NCBI GenBank assembly: GCA_012064385.1
Contig: QRDG01000398.1
Coordinates: 1,916,603 to 1,980,602, forward strand
Reading direction: 5' to 3'
Origin: Puccinellia tenuiflora
Taxonomy: Eukaryota > Streptophyta > Magnoliopsida > Poales > Poaceae
Length of the DNA stretch: 64,000 bases
The stretch's first letter is position 1. Each line of letters opens with the position of its first letter. Under the pieces are notes generated by a model. The model worked only from the letters and a program-made list of their open reading frames with translations, did not search any database and had not been told where the DNA came from. The position numbers and the translations under genes were made by a program. Shown in pieces: positions 10,500 to 21,620 of this stretch.

Positions 10500-13400
10500 C
10501 TATTGTAATAAGTTCATTTTATCATTTTCCTATCAACTAGTACACATAATAGGACTCCATGCTATCTAGAGGTTTTCTTCATTTTCTTTGAGTTTTTTTG
10601 AAAAATGGTCCAAATGGCGAGCATGGATATTCGTTGAAAGAGGTCAAAATTTTCAAAACTACCAAAGGTTCTGTGAAACAATCACTACTTCTGTACCTTA
10701 AAATGATTTTGAATTTTTTTAGAGCAAACTATCACATACTTGTATTACTAATTTTAATTACTTTCGGAAAAATCAACATAAAGTCATTTAAATGTGCAAA
10801 ATCACGTAGAAAGCTAGAAAATTCCTAATATTCATGGATTATCTATCAAATATGGACTACTTTGTGTGAAAATTGGATGGTACCATTTTGCACCATATTT
10901 GTTGTACTTTCTTCACAGAAAAATTCATTTTTGACACTTATAAAAAGAAAAAACATATTGATAAAAATAATTTGTAAAAACTCAGTTCGGTAACATTGTT
11001 TATCATACCAAGGTGCACCTATGTGCCAAATATGGGAACTTTATCACAAACGATGCCACGGGAATGGTCATATCTTGGTCGTTTGGCTTGAAATCTATAC
11101 ATGTTTATAGATGATGAACCGTTTCGTGAAGGATATTTTTGGAAACTTTGTCAAAAGTAAAGTTTATCATTTTTTGTGTCAACTAGTACACATAAGAGGG
11201 CTCCATGCCAAAGGATTTATTTTTTTGAGGTTTTCTTCCATTTCTTTGAGTTTTTTGAAAAACTGGTCGAAATGGCGAGAATGATTATTCGTTGAAAGAA
11301 GTCGGCTTTATCAAAACTATCGACGGTTCTGTGAAATAATCACTACTTTTGTACCTTAAAATGATTTTTGGAAAAATGCAGAGCAAACTATCAAATACTT
11401 GTTGCTAAAATTTGAATTACTTCCGAAAAATGGACATAAAGTCATTTCAATGTTCGAAATTACATAGAAAGCTAGAAAATTCCTAATATTTATGGATTAT
11501 CCATAATATATGGACTACTTTGTGTGAAAATTGTATGGGTGCCATTTTGCACCATATTTGTTGTACTTGCTTCACAAAAAAAGTCATTTTGGCACTTAGA
11601 AATTGGAAAACGACATTTCTAAAAATAATTTAGAAAAACTCTGTTCAGTAACATTGTTTCCCATACCAATATACACCTAAGTGTCAAATATGGGCACCTT
11701 ATCACAAATTATTTCACTGGAATGGTCATATCTTGGTGGTTTTGCTTGAAACCTATACATGTTTATAGATGATAGACCTTTTCGTGAATGATTTTTCGGG
11801 AATGTTTGTAAAAAATCAAGTTTATCATTTTTTGTGTCAACTAGTACACACAATAGGACTCCAGCCCAAAGGATTTTTTTTTGAGGTTTTCTTCCTTTTC
11901 TTTGAGTTTTTTAAAAAAAATGGTCGAAATTGCAAGCATGGTTATTCGTTGAAAGAAGTCGAATTTTTCAAAACTATCGACGGTTCTGTGAAATAATCAC
12001 TACTTGTGTACATTAAAATGATTTTTGGAAAAAATACAGAGCAAACTATCACATACTTGTAGTTCAAATTTGAATTACTTCCTGAAAATGGACATAAAGT
12101 TATTTAAATGTGCGAAATTACATAGAAATCTAGAAAATTCCTAATATTTATGGATTATCCATAATATATGCACTACTTTGTGCGAAAATTGTATGGGAGC
12201 CATTTTGCACCATATTTGTTGTACTTGCTTCACAAAAAAAAGTCATTTTTGGCACTTAGAAATTGGAAAACGATATTTCTAAAAATAATTTAGAAAAACT
12301 ATGTTTGGTAAAATTGTTTCCCATACCAAGATACACCTATGTGTCAAATATGGGCACCTTATCACAAATTATGTCACGGGAATGGTCATATCTTGGTGGT
12401 TTTGCTTGAAACCTATACATGTTTATAGATGATAGACCTTTTCGTGAATGATTTTTCGGGAATGTTTGTCAAAAATCAAGTTTATCATTTTTTGTGTCAA
12501 GTACACAGAATAGGACTCCAGCCCAAAGGATTTCTTTTTTTAAGGTTTTCTTCCTTTTCTTTGAGCTTTTTTAAAAAATGGTCGAAATGGCGAGCATGGT
12601 TATTCGTTGAAAGAAGTCGAATTTTTCAAAACTATCAACGGTTCTATGAAATAATCACTACTTGTGTACCTTAAAATGATTTTTGGAAAAAATGCAGAGC
12701 AAACTATCGCATATTTGTAGTTCAAATTTGAATTACTTCCGGAAAATGGACATAAAGTCATTTAAATGTGCGAAATTACATAGAAAGCAAGAAAATTCCT
12801 AATATTTATAGATTATCCATATTATATGCACTGCTTTGTGCGAAAATTGTATGGGTGCCATTTTGCACCATATTTGTTGTACTTGTTTCACAAAAAAGTT
12901 ATTTTTGGCAATTAGAAATTGGAAAACGACATTTCTAAAAATAATTTCAAAAAACTTAGTTCGGTAACATTGTTTCCCATACCAAGATACACCTATGTGT
13001 CAAATATGGGCACCTTATCACAAACTATGTCATGGGAATGGTCATATCTTGGTGGTTTTGCTTGAAACCTATACATGTTTATAGATGATAGACCTTTTCG
13101 TGAATGATTTTTCGGGAATGTTTGTCAAAAATCAAGTTTATCATTTTTCGTGTCAACTAGTACACATAAGAGGGCTCCATGCCAAAGGATTTTTTTTTCG
13201 GTTTTCTTCCTTTTCTTTGAGTTTTTTTAAAATATGGTCGAAATGGCGAGCATGGTTATTCATTGAAAGAAGTCGATTTTTTCAAAACTATCAATGGTTC
13301 TGTAAAATAATCACTACTTGTGTACCTTAAAATGATTTTTGGAAAAAATGTAGAGCAAACTATCACATACTTGTAGTTCAAAAATTGTATTACTTCCGAA

Positions 13401-14232
13401 AAATGGACATAAAGTCATTTAAATGTGCGAAATTACATAGAAAGCTAGAAAATTCCTAATATTTGTGGATTATCCATAATATTTGGACTACTTTGTGTGA
13501 AAATTGTATGGGTGCCATTTTGCACCATATTTGTTGTACTTGCTTCACAAAAAAAGTCATTTTTGGCAATTAGAAATTGGAAAACGATATTTCTAAAAAT
13601 AATTTAAAAAAACTCAGTTCGGTAACATTGTTTCCCATACTAAGATACACCTATGTGTAAAATATGGGCACCTTATCACAAACTATGTCACGGGAATGGT
13701 CATATCTTGGTGGTTTTGCTTGAAACATATACATGTTTATAGATGATAGACCTTTTCGTGAATGATTTTTCGGGAATGTTTGTCAAAAATCAAGTTTATC
13801 ATTTTTTGTGTCAACTAGTACACATAAGAGGGCTCCATGCCAAAGGATTTCTTTTTTTGAGGTTTTCTTCCTTTTCTTTGAGTTTTTAAAAAAAATGGTC
13901 GAAATGGCAAGCATGGTTATTCATTGAAAGAAGTCGATTTTTTCAAAACTATTGATGGTTCTCTGAAATAATCACTACTTGTGTACCTTAAAATGATTTT
14001 TGGAAAAAATGTAGAGCAAACTATCACATACTTGTAGTTCAAAAATTGAATTACTTCCGGAAAATGGACATAAAGTCATTTAAATATGCGAATTTATATA
14101 GAAAGCTAGAAAATTCCAAATATTTATGGATTATCCATAATATATGGATTAATTTGTGTGAAAATTATATGGGTGCCATTTTGCAATATATTTGTTGTAC
14201 TTGCTTCACAAAAAAATCATATTTGGCACTTA
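10500..14232. repeat. Tandem array of ~658-bp units (about 5.7 copies)
   Basis: The landmark TTATCATTTTTTGTGTCAAC recurs at about 10521 (diverged), 11164, 11823, 12483, 13139 and 13797, spacings of about 644 to 660 bp. A second landmark, ATGTTTATAGATGATAGACC, recurs at about 11101, 11759, 12419, 13076 and 13733. Units are very similar, with small indels; the outer units are more diverged. They are AT-rich and contain no conserved reading frame: the short frames beginning MIDLFVNDF recur only because the DNA does. The family is not recognised. It looks like satellite DNA or the tandem-repeat interior of a large transposon. Confidence 0.93.
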
Positions 14233-14307
14233 AAGAGAATAGTAGTTTTTCACAATAAATCGATAAAAGGTACAAATAGCTTACGTATGTTTAATCGACC
14301 AGAAAGT

Positions 14308-14372
14308 TGCTGTGGTCCGGTGGTGAGCATCCTCTCTTCCGTTCCATAGGTCTATGGTTCGAGTCCCACGTC
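14308..14372 (+). other. tRNA-like segment with A- and B-box-like motifs
   Basis: The stretch contains TGGTCCGGTGGTGAGCAT, resembling a pol III A box region, and GGTTCGAGTCC, an exact B box, about 35 bases later. A proper acceptor stem and cloverleaf cannot be formed from the flanks, so it is not called as a tRNA gene. It may be the head of a SINE or a chance or decayed tRNA. It sits between the satellite-like array and the Athila-type LTR. Confidence 0.4.
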
Positions 14373-14399
14373 TATCGTTTTCTTTTGATTATTATCGCG

Positions 14400-15823
14400 G
14401 TTTATCTCGCTAAGTTCATTATTAATAGCGTGCGTGTGGTATCTAATGCATGTAAAATGCATACATGAACTTTGCATTATAATTCTCATATTTCAATCAT
14501 ATTTGCATCATATAAGGGTTATATCATTGTTTTATAATGATTTTGGGAAGATTTCACAGTTTTCCTATTTTTCTGGAATTAACCCTGCACTGGCAGAAAA
14601 CCCTATTTTCTATATTTTGATGTTTCAGGGACCCAAACAACGTCCAAATGACCTGAAAATTTACGAGCATCAGTTTTAGTAAGGAAGAAGACTTGGGAGC
14701 GAAGGAAGCAAACGAGCGGAGGCTTGAGGCCCAAAAGGGGGTGGCCCACACGGCCAGATTCCTTGGCCGCGTGGGGCCCACCTTCTGGAGCCTCGTGGTT
14801 CCGTTGCCGTCGATCTTTTCGCCCACGACTCCGTCTTGACCTAAAAATGCCTATAAAAATATCCCCCCGACGTTTTCCAGAGGATAGCACCGCCGAAACA
14901 CAGAAACCATGAAACAGAGACCTGGAGCTGTAGATTGAAGGGGGAAAACTCCGGCAGGGCGCTGCCGGGGTGGTCTCCATCTCCCCCCCAACGACATCTC
15001 CACCATCTCCATGATGAAGAGGGAGTAGTTTCCCTCGGGGCTAAGGGCTCATGCCGGTAGCTATGTGGTTTATCTCTCTCTCCCATGGTGTGATCTTTAT
15101 GTGATCATGAGCTTTGTAATCTAGTTGAATCCATAGATGTTACTCTTCATCATCTTATGAATTATGCTACTCAAGCGGTTTTATTGATGTGATTTCCGGA
15201 GTCACCTTTGTCCCATGGTGTGAAGTTGACAGTGTGTGCACCGTGTGTGGCTCTTAGGCTAAAGATTACATGAATACTTATCATGAGTTATTATTTGTGT
15301 TGGATGTCTCTATGATATTGTGGTGTTTGTTAGTACTATCTTTGGATGCGGATAGTGACCGCATGAAGTGTCCATAGATGTGGAATACGAACTTTAAGGT
15401 GTTCTTTTTGTAGCCCTACACAATGGATTGGTGTTCGTTATCCAACTAGAAGATAATTTGGGGTAGCATAATGAGGAGGAAATATTTATGTATTCAATTA
15501 TATTACTATTGTTGAGAGTATCCACTAGTGAAAGTATGATCCCTAGGCCTTATTTCCAAGCATTGAAACACCGTTTATACCTTTGTCTTGTCCTCTTCCA
15601 TTGAAGAGGATTGGGACACTTTCACATTCTTGTTTTTGTTACATTAAACTTCCATCCATTGAATCAACCATCTTGTTCTTTATACTTGTTTAGTGCATAA
15701 TCAACTAAAACTTGTGACACTTTAGTTGTAGGGAATAGATAACTTTTCCTTCTTGCTCCTGCGGATCGATACCCTTCTTCCACATTGAGAGGTGCAGTGA
15801 TCCCCTGCTCTTGGGGGTTATCA
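14400..15823 (+). mobile_element. Athila-type gypsy 5' LTR
   Basis: The right end is fixed by GGGGGTTATCA at 15823, ten bases before a tRNA-Asp primer site. The interior has the features of pooid Athila-group LTRs: ATTAACCCTGCACTGGCAG near 14580, a TATA region at 14851, a GAAGAGGGAGTAGTTTCCCTC segment, then GACAGTGTGTGCACCGTGTG and GAGTATCCACTAGTGAAAG segments. The left end is not defined by a duplication, so the start is approximate. No matching 3' LTR was found in the window. Confidence 0.7.
14851..14860 (+). promoter_or_regulatory. TATA box of the Athila-type LTR
   Basis: CTATAAAAAT lies about 35 bases before a GC-rich leader-like sequence (AGGATAGCACCGCCG), in the U3/R position expected of an LTR promoter on the plus strand. 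Confidence 0.5.
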
Positions 15824-15833
15824 AGTACTTTTC

Positions 15834-15850
15834 TGGCGCCGTTGCCGGGG
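15834..15850 (+). other. Primer-binding site, tRNA-Asp
   Basis: TGGCGCCGTTGCCGGGG is an exact complement of the 3' end of plant tRNA-Asp with its CCA tail. It follows the LTR end by ten bases. This primer is characteristic of the Athila/Tat branch of Ty3/gypsy elements. Confidence 0.95.
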
Positions 15851-18170
15851 AGCGTAGCGCTTAATTTTATATTCTTGTTTGCACTAGTTATTTACTTTCA
15901 GTTTTGCATTTATCAAAAACCCAAAAAAAATTAGAAAATGGAAAACAACAAAAAAATTAGAGAGCTTTATAAAATTTATCTTGAAATTGGTCATGATGCT
16001 TTTGAAGAGAAAATTAAAAAACCTATGGAACTTTATTTGCATAACAATCATGCTAGTAGCAATGTTATTAGTATGATCTCTTTGAATGTCATTGTTTCTA
16101 TTTCTATGGAAAATTGCAAGCTTGGGGATGCCGATTTTGATGAATATGATCTTTTTAGTCCCCCAAGCTTTGAGGAGGAAATTTGCTTTGATGATACTAT
16201 GCCTCCTATATATGATGATTATAATGATGAATGTGATCTTTTCAGTCCACCTACTATTGAGCATAAAATTTTCTTATGATTATGATATGCCTCCTATATA
16301 TGATGATTACAATGATGGCTATGGTAGTTTTACTCCCACTATTACTAATGAGAAGGATTTTACTTATGTGGAGAGTAATAATAATACTCTTATGCATGTG
16401 AATCATGACAAGAATGCTTTATATGATACTTATGTTGTTCAGTTTGTTCATGATGGCACTGAAATTTATCATGAGAGAGGGAAACATGTCTCTAAATATC
16501 TCAATAATACTATGTTTCCTCTCTTTATGTTGAAGGTTTTAATGTTGCACTTGCTTTACCTTCCTATGCTAATTAGTATATGCTTCATTGATTTATTTTC
16601 TTACAAGATCCCAATGCATAGGAAGTGGGTTAGACTTAAATGTGTTTCATATTTTTCTCTTGATGCTCTCTTTTGCATTTCAATTCTTATTCCTATGTGA
16701 GCATCATTAAATAACCTCTTTTGAGAGGTAGGATCAAACAATAGTGATTTGCTGTCCAGAAAACAGATTCCTTAGCTTCACTGAAAACAATGTTAAAAAT
16801 CACAGAAAAGGAATTTTGACTTGATATTTTACGACAGAAATCTTCAGTTATTATTACACAATTCATTAGTTCAAAGTTTTATGATTTGAGCAACGTAAGT
16901 GCCTCTGAAAATTCACTCTTTACGGGCTGTTCAGTTTTTGACAGATTCTGTCTTTATTTTGCATTACTCTCATTACTTGTGTTTTGTGTGGTTCTTTTGA
17001 TCAAAGAGCAATGCACAACCATAAGTAACAGTATCTAATGTTTAGAATCAACTCATGATATGTCTTTGCTGTATCTATGAGGATTTAATTTATGGAGACA
17101 CTAACCTCTCTAATCAAGTTTTATGTTGAGTTTTGTGTAAAGAGAATTTTCAAGTGGAAGAATTGAGCGTGATGAACAAAGATCAAGAGGGACAAACACT
17201 CAAACTTGGGGATATTACCCCTAGGCTCACCCTACCTATATCAAATAAGTACAAGAATTTAAGCTTGGGGATGCCAAGCCACCTCACTCCAACCATCTTG
17301 ATACCAAGTAAGTAAGTCTAGCTATATGGCTATAAAGAAAGCGCTTTACGGGAGGCAACCCGGTTGTTTTTATTTTTGATTTTCTTTGTGTCCTCTTTCT
17401 GTAACAAGAGACTTAGTTTTTAGTTTAGTTTCTGGATTTTTTAGTAAAGTACCAAGTTTTACCCATTTTGGTTTGAAAAAGTTGCTATTTGCATACGGAG
17501 ATTTCATTCCAGCACAAGTCTGTGCATGGTTTGATTTTTAGTTCTTATTCTGTAAATCCGAATGAGCTGATATTTTTAATGTAACTGCAACTTTTCATCC
17601 TCTGTATGAATGGATTTTTTAAGAATTTTTAGACATGTGTAAGTCAGGTAGAAAAATACGTTTTGCTGCTGCCAGTTTTCTGGACAGATTCTGTCCAATA
17701 TTATTTGATGCATGTTTTGAACGTTTAACTTGAATCTTGTTGATCCAATTGAGTTTATGAATAGGCATACAACATTATACACTTTATGGACATTCATATG
17801 AATTTTTGTCTTAGGATTATAAGCAGCAAGTAATGCATTTGTCTATCACTACTAATGTCACCTCACAGAAAAGAAATGGGAGAAACAGTTTTTTGAAGTT
17901 TTTTCACAGGGATTAGAGGAGATGCACCAAGAGCTATCCAAGGATGGTAAAAACCATAAGCTTTGGGATGTGAAGACAACCCCGCTGGACCTACACACTC
18001 TCGGCTTGCACACGTCTAACTTCTGTTTTTCTATCAATGCACTTTATCGCATAAATTTGGAGCGTCTTTTATTTATTTTTTGTTTTGGTTTGATTTCTGT
18101 TTTGAGACCACCACTTTCATTTTTATATAAGAGAGCTACTGGAAGTTTGGGTTGAATTTAGTTGGATGCT
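15851..18170 (+). mobile_element. Internal region of non-autonomous Athila-type element
   Basis: No gag-pol motifs (zinc knuckle, protease, YxDD, integrase) are seen. A short acidic frame lies near the start, then several AAGCTTGGGGATGCC-type segments (16117, 17198, 17260), and GGGAGGCAACCC at 17350, a motif common in this group. The rest is AT-rich. The small protein-like content and the missing pol mark it as non-autonomous or heavily deleted. The right limit is approximate, since no 3' LTR is present. Confidence 0.6.
15938..16279 (+). CDS. Short acidic ORF of Athila-type element, 113 aa
   Basis: An ATG about 90 bases after the primer site opens a 113-codon frame. The product starts MENNKKIREL, is rich in acidic residues and carries repeated DEYDLFSPP / DECDLFSPP motifs and repeated MPPIYDDYNDE motifs. 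The same motif family continues in another frame after 16279 (another MPPIYDDYND copy at about 16290), so a one-base shift has split a longer repeat-containing frame. No domain is recognised. It occupies the place of gag. Confidence 0.45.
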   Translation: MENNKKIRELYKIYLEIGHDAFEEKIKKPMELYLHNNHASSNVISMISLNVIVSISMENCKLGDADFDEYDLFSPPSFEEEICFDDTMPPIYDDYNDECDLFSPPTIEHKIFL

Positions 18171-21100
18171 ATTATAATGATCGGCAAAGGGATGTTTGAG
18201 TTGATTTAAAAAGATACATATAGTTGCATAATTCATATGTTTTTAATGAGTGTCAATTTGCAAGTGTTTTATCAAGAGCTATCTTATATTCATGTTTTGA
18301 TGCTGAATGTTACTTTACTTGGTTTAACATGGATTGAGTAGTTCTATGGACACTTGTGCATGCATTTAGTTGGTCAACTTTCTCCCTTTTGCTAGCCCAA
18401 AAATCCCAACAAGTAAAAAACTTGTTTCCAACACCTTCAACCAAAGTTTTTCCAGTGAGTCCACCATATCTACCTATTAGCTTTATGCTATTCCGAGTAT
18501 GTATATCATGTTACTTTGAGTTATCTATACCTCTGAATTAAAATGCTTATGTTATTGATTGTTATGTGAAGAATATGGTTAAATAGCTCTCACATCTTAT
18601 TATTGCACTTAATAAACATGAACCATTGTGATTAAAATTATGAAGTTGTGAATTTGACAAGAGTCTTGGTTGCTAGTTAGCCCAAATGTGCTGTCACATG
18701 GCAAGCTTTCAACATTGCACTGAAATATATCTAGTTGATATCATGTACTTTTGCTTACGGATGCTTATCATGGTGCCAAATAAATGTGGAAATTTAGTAT
18801 GTTTAAGTAGTTGTATAAATGGCTAGAGAGATACCTGGGCCGCTAATCTAAGCCATGCTGTCATGGTGGAAATTTACTTACATGGTGGAAAGCTAGTGAG
18901 AGCATTTAGTCAAATGAAAATCAACATGCTCACCATGGTAGGCATGAGGTCAAAGATCTTGAAGAAATACATGAGTGTGTAAAGATACCAATAAACAATA
19001 AGACAAGCACTCATGAGACAAATTTGGAGCCACCAAAGAATTATAGAAGAAACACAAGGTGGCTCAAAAAGAAATAGGATACCAACTAAAAGGTGACCTC
19101 TCTCATATGTATAGGTTTCTAATTAGACAAACCATGAAGATATACATCCGCAAAGAAACATATACATACGAAATGGTTCGGGAAAAGAGAACAAGGTATC
19201 CAAAAGGAAGTCATAAATATACAAACGAGATTGTTGCTTGGAAGCATAGCACATAGCTCAAATTTATCTCATTGTATATAAATGTACTTCAAATATATCA
19301 AATGCATCACACATATCACTAAGGGAACAAGAGATAGTGAAGATGCTTTGAATTAGGCAACAAGTATCACAAGGAAATAATATCAATTGAAGAAAAAAGT
19401 TTTTTCAAATTCATCACACATATCACAAAGATATATTAAGTGAAGAAGATAAGCGAAAACCACAACAATTGCACATAAAGGATTTCATGCCAAGAGGGAA
19501 CCTACACAAGGTTGGATACTAGAAAATTATGCATGGGATAGATACTTGTTACCGAGATGGCATTGGTGATGAAGAAGATGAGAATTTTGATTATCATCAA
19601 AGCTTGACTCCGACAATCACATGGTGAGAACACCTTCCTTATGAATGAGACAAGCATCCAATGCATCTCCCTTGTACCTAAAACACAATTAGAGTACAAA
19701 ATGGTTCCCAAACTCATTGGGTCCCATAGTAGTTAGATCAACTACAATATATAGGAAACACTCCACATAAATATGTGCATATAGATATGAAATTGAATTT
19801 CATGCACATCTTAGCCGATTTAGGATTCGGTGGAGTATCCCCTATATATTGGAACTAAAAGGACTAGCATGCCATATAATATAAATGTTAAAGGATATAC
19901 ATACAAAGCCTTTCAAGATCCAAACGAGATACAATTTGGACAAAAACACCAAGTAAACCAAGAGGAAAGCACACAAGAGTGTGACACTAAAGGTTGTCCA
20001 AATTATATCAAACTCCAAATCAACACATGATTGAGGAAAAAACAAATCAACAAATGATTGATTCCAAAACACATCAACACATGAAGTGTGATATCAAAAG
20101 GAATCAAATCAACACAACAAATGATCGATAAGAAACCAATTGAAACTAAGATACCAATTAAAACAACAAATATCAACTAGGAGAAAATATACCAAGAAGA
20201 GGATGATACTTGACCGAAATCAAGTAAAGTAAAATAAGGCAAAAAGGTATCAAGACTCCCACAAAAAATATCAATTGGAACAAATATCTATGGTGGAGAT
20301 ATTAAATTCCAATCAATCCCAATTGAAGGTACCAAACATAAGATAAAGAATCAAATGCCAATTGAAAGGATAAAAAAAAATTGATAGATAGGTTAGTGTT
20401 CTAAATAAAAGGAATGCTCCCCCAATATTCATGCATTATCTTTGATATTTGCATTTGAATACAAAATGCATGCACAAGGGATTATTACTCTCCATATTTT
20501 ATTTACAACACTAAACACTACCAATTGAAGAATAGGATCCATTCAAAAGGCAAGGAAGGCAATAGATAGAGCAAATTAAAGCAAGAGCCAATGTGAAGAT
20601 GATCTACAAAATCCACCACAATTACTAGAAACACTTGTCATGGACAAGGAGTATACGGAGACATTTCTCGGTGGTATATAGGAATGATGTTCAAGGCCAA
20701 CTTCACAACAAACAAATATATGGCAAGAGATAAGAGTTAAAGCACCATATTTTGAAAAATGTTTGTTGGCAGTTTCAATTATTCGAACCAACCGGCAACG
20801 CAATGGTTAAAACAAAATGAAACAAATGGTTTCTCACATAATATATGGAAATGCATATTAGAGGAAAAACCACACCAAGCAAACCCATGCAAACAAGAGC
20901 CAAAAGATAACCAAAAGAAAATTGGAACTTGTTCGAGCAAACATGCCACATAGGAGAAAGATAATTTACAATATCAAATCTAGGTGGCAAACCTCAAATG
21001 TTCACGTTTTTATGGTATTGTAATATGCACATAGCTTATTACTCCCCCATAATGTGATAATTCATTTTATTTTTTAAACAAGAGGCAAATAAAACCAACT

Positions 21101-21620
21101 AGAGAAATTAATAGACATTGTAGAAATTGAATTTCTCATGAATATGACATACCACATAGTAGCTAGATAATATTGAAATATCAATACTAGGTGGTGTCCT
21201 TCATGTACACACATTTTTAGGTTTGTGAAGTGCACAAAGCATTTCACTCCCCCAAAATGGGATGGTCCACTAATATCTCAAAAAGCCAAATTAAATCCAC
21301 ACAAGATTCAATAAAGCTCAACACACAAATTACACATACATGATATACAACTATCATACACAACCTTGAATAACAAGACAAGTAGGAAAGTAGCATATCA
21401 TATACAAGCACATGCTAGGAACAAAACTAACACATGCAAGGGAGCAAGCAACTTTCAATGTATATATGAATTAAATACAAGTTACCGCAAGGAGGAAGCA
21501 TTGGATATGAGATAGATATGTGATAATCCAATTGACTTGGCTTGAGAAATAAAACCATGAAGATCCCTTAATTCTTCAAAAATAGGCAAATCACCAATGT
21601 CCTCCACAAACACCTATTGA
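18171..21620. mobile_element. Non-coding interior of copia relic (minus strand)
   Basis: No gene is seen. From about 18900 rightward the plus strand is A-rich, with AAACAAATCAACAAATGATTG-like repetition; read on the minus strand it follows the gag of the copia relic. Protease, integrase, reverse transcriptase and RNase H motifs expected after gag were not found, nor a second LTR. The part 18171-18900 could belong to either neighbouring element. Confidence 0.45.

Noticed and set aside
10500..14232. Recurring MIDLFVNDFSG-type short reading frames
   Set aside because: They repeat because the 658-bp DNA unit repeats; frame ends differ between units and there is no coding signal.
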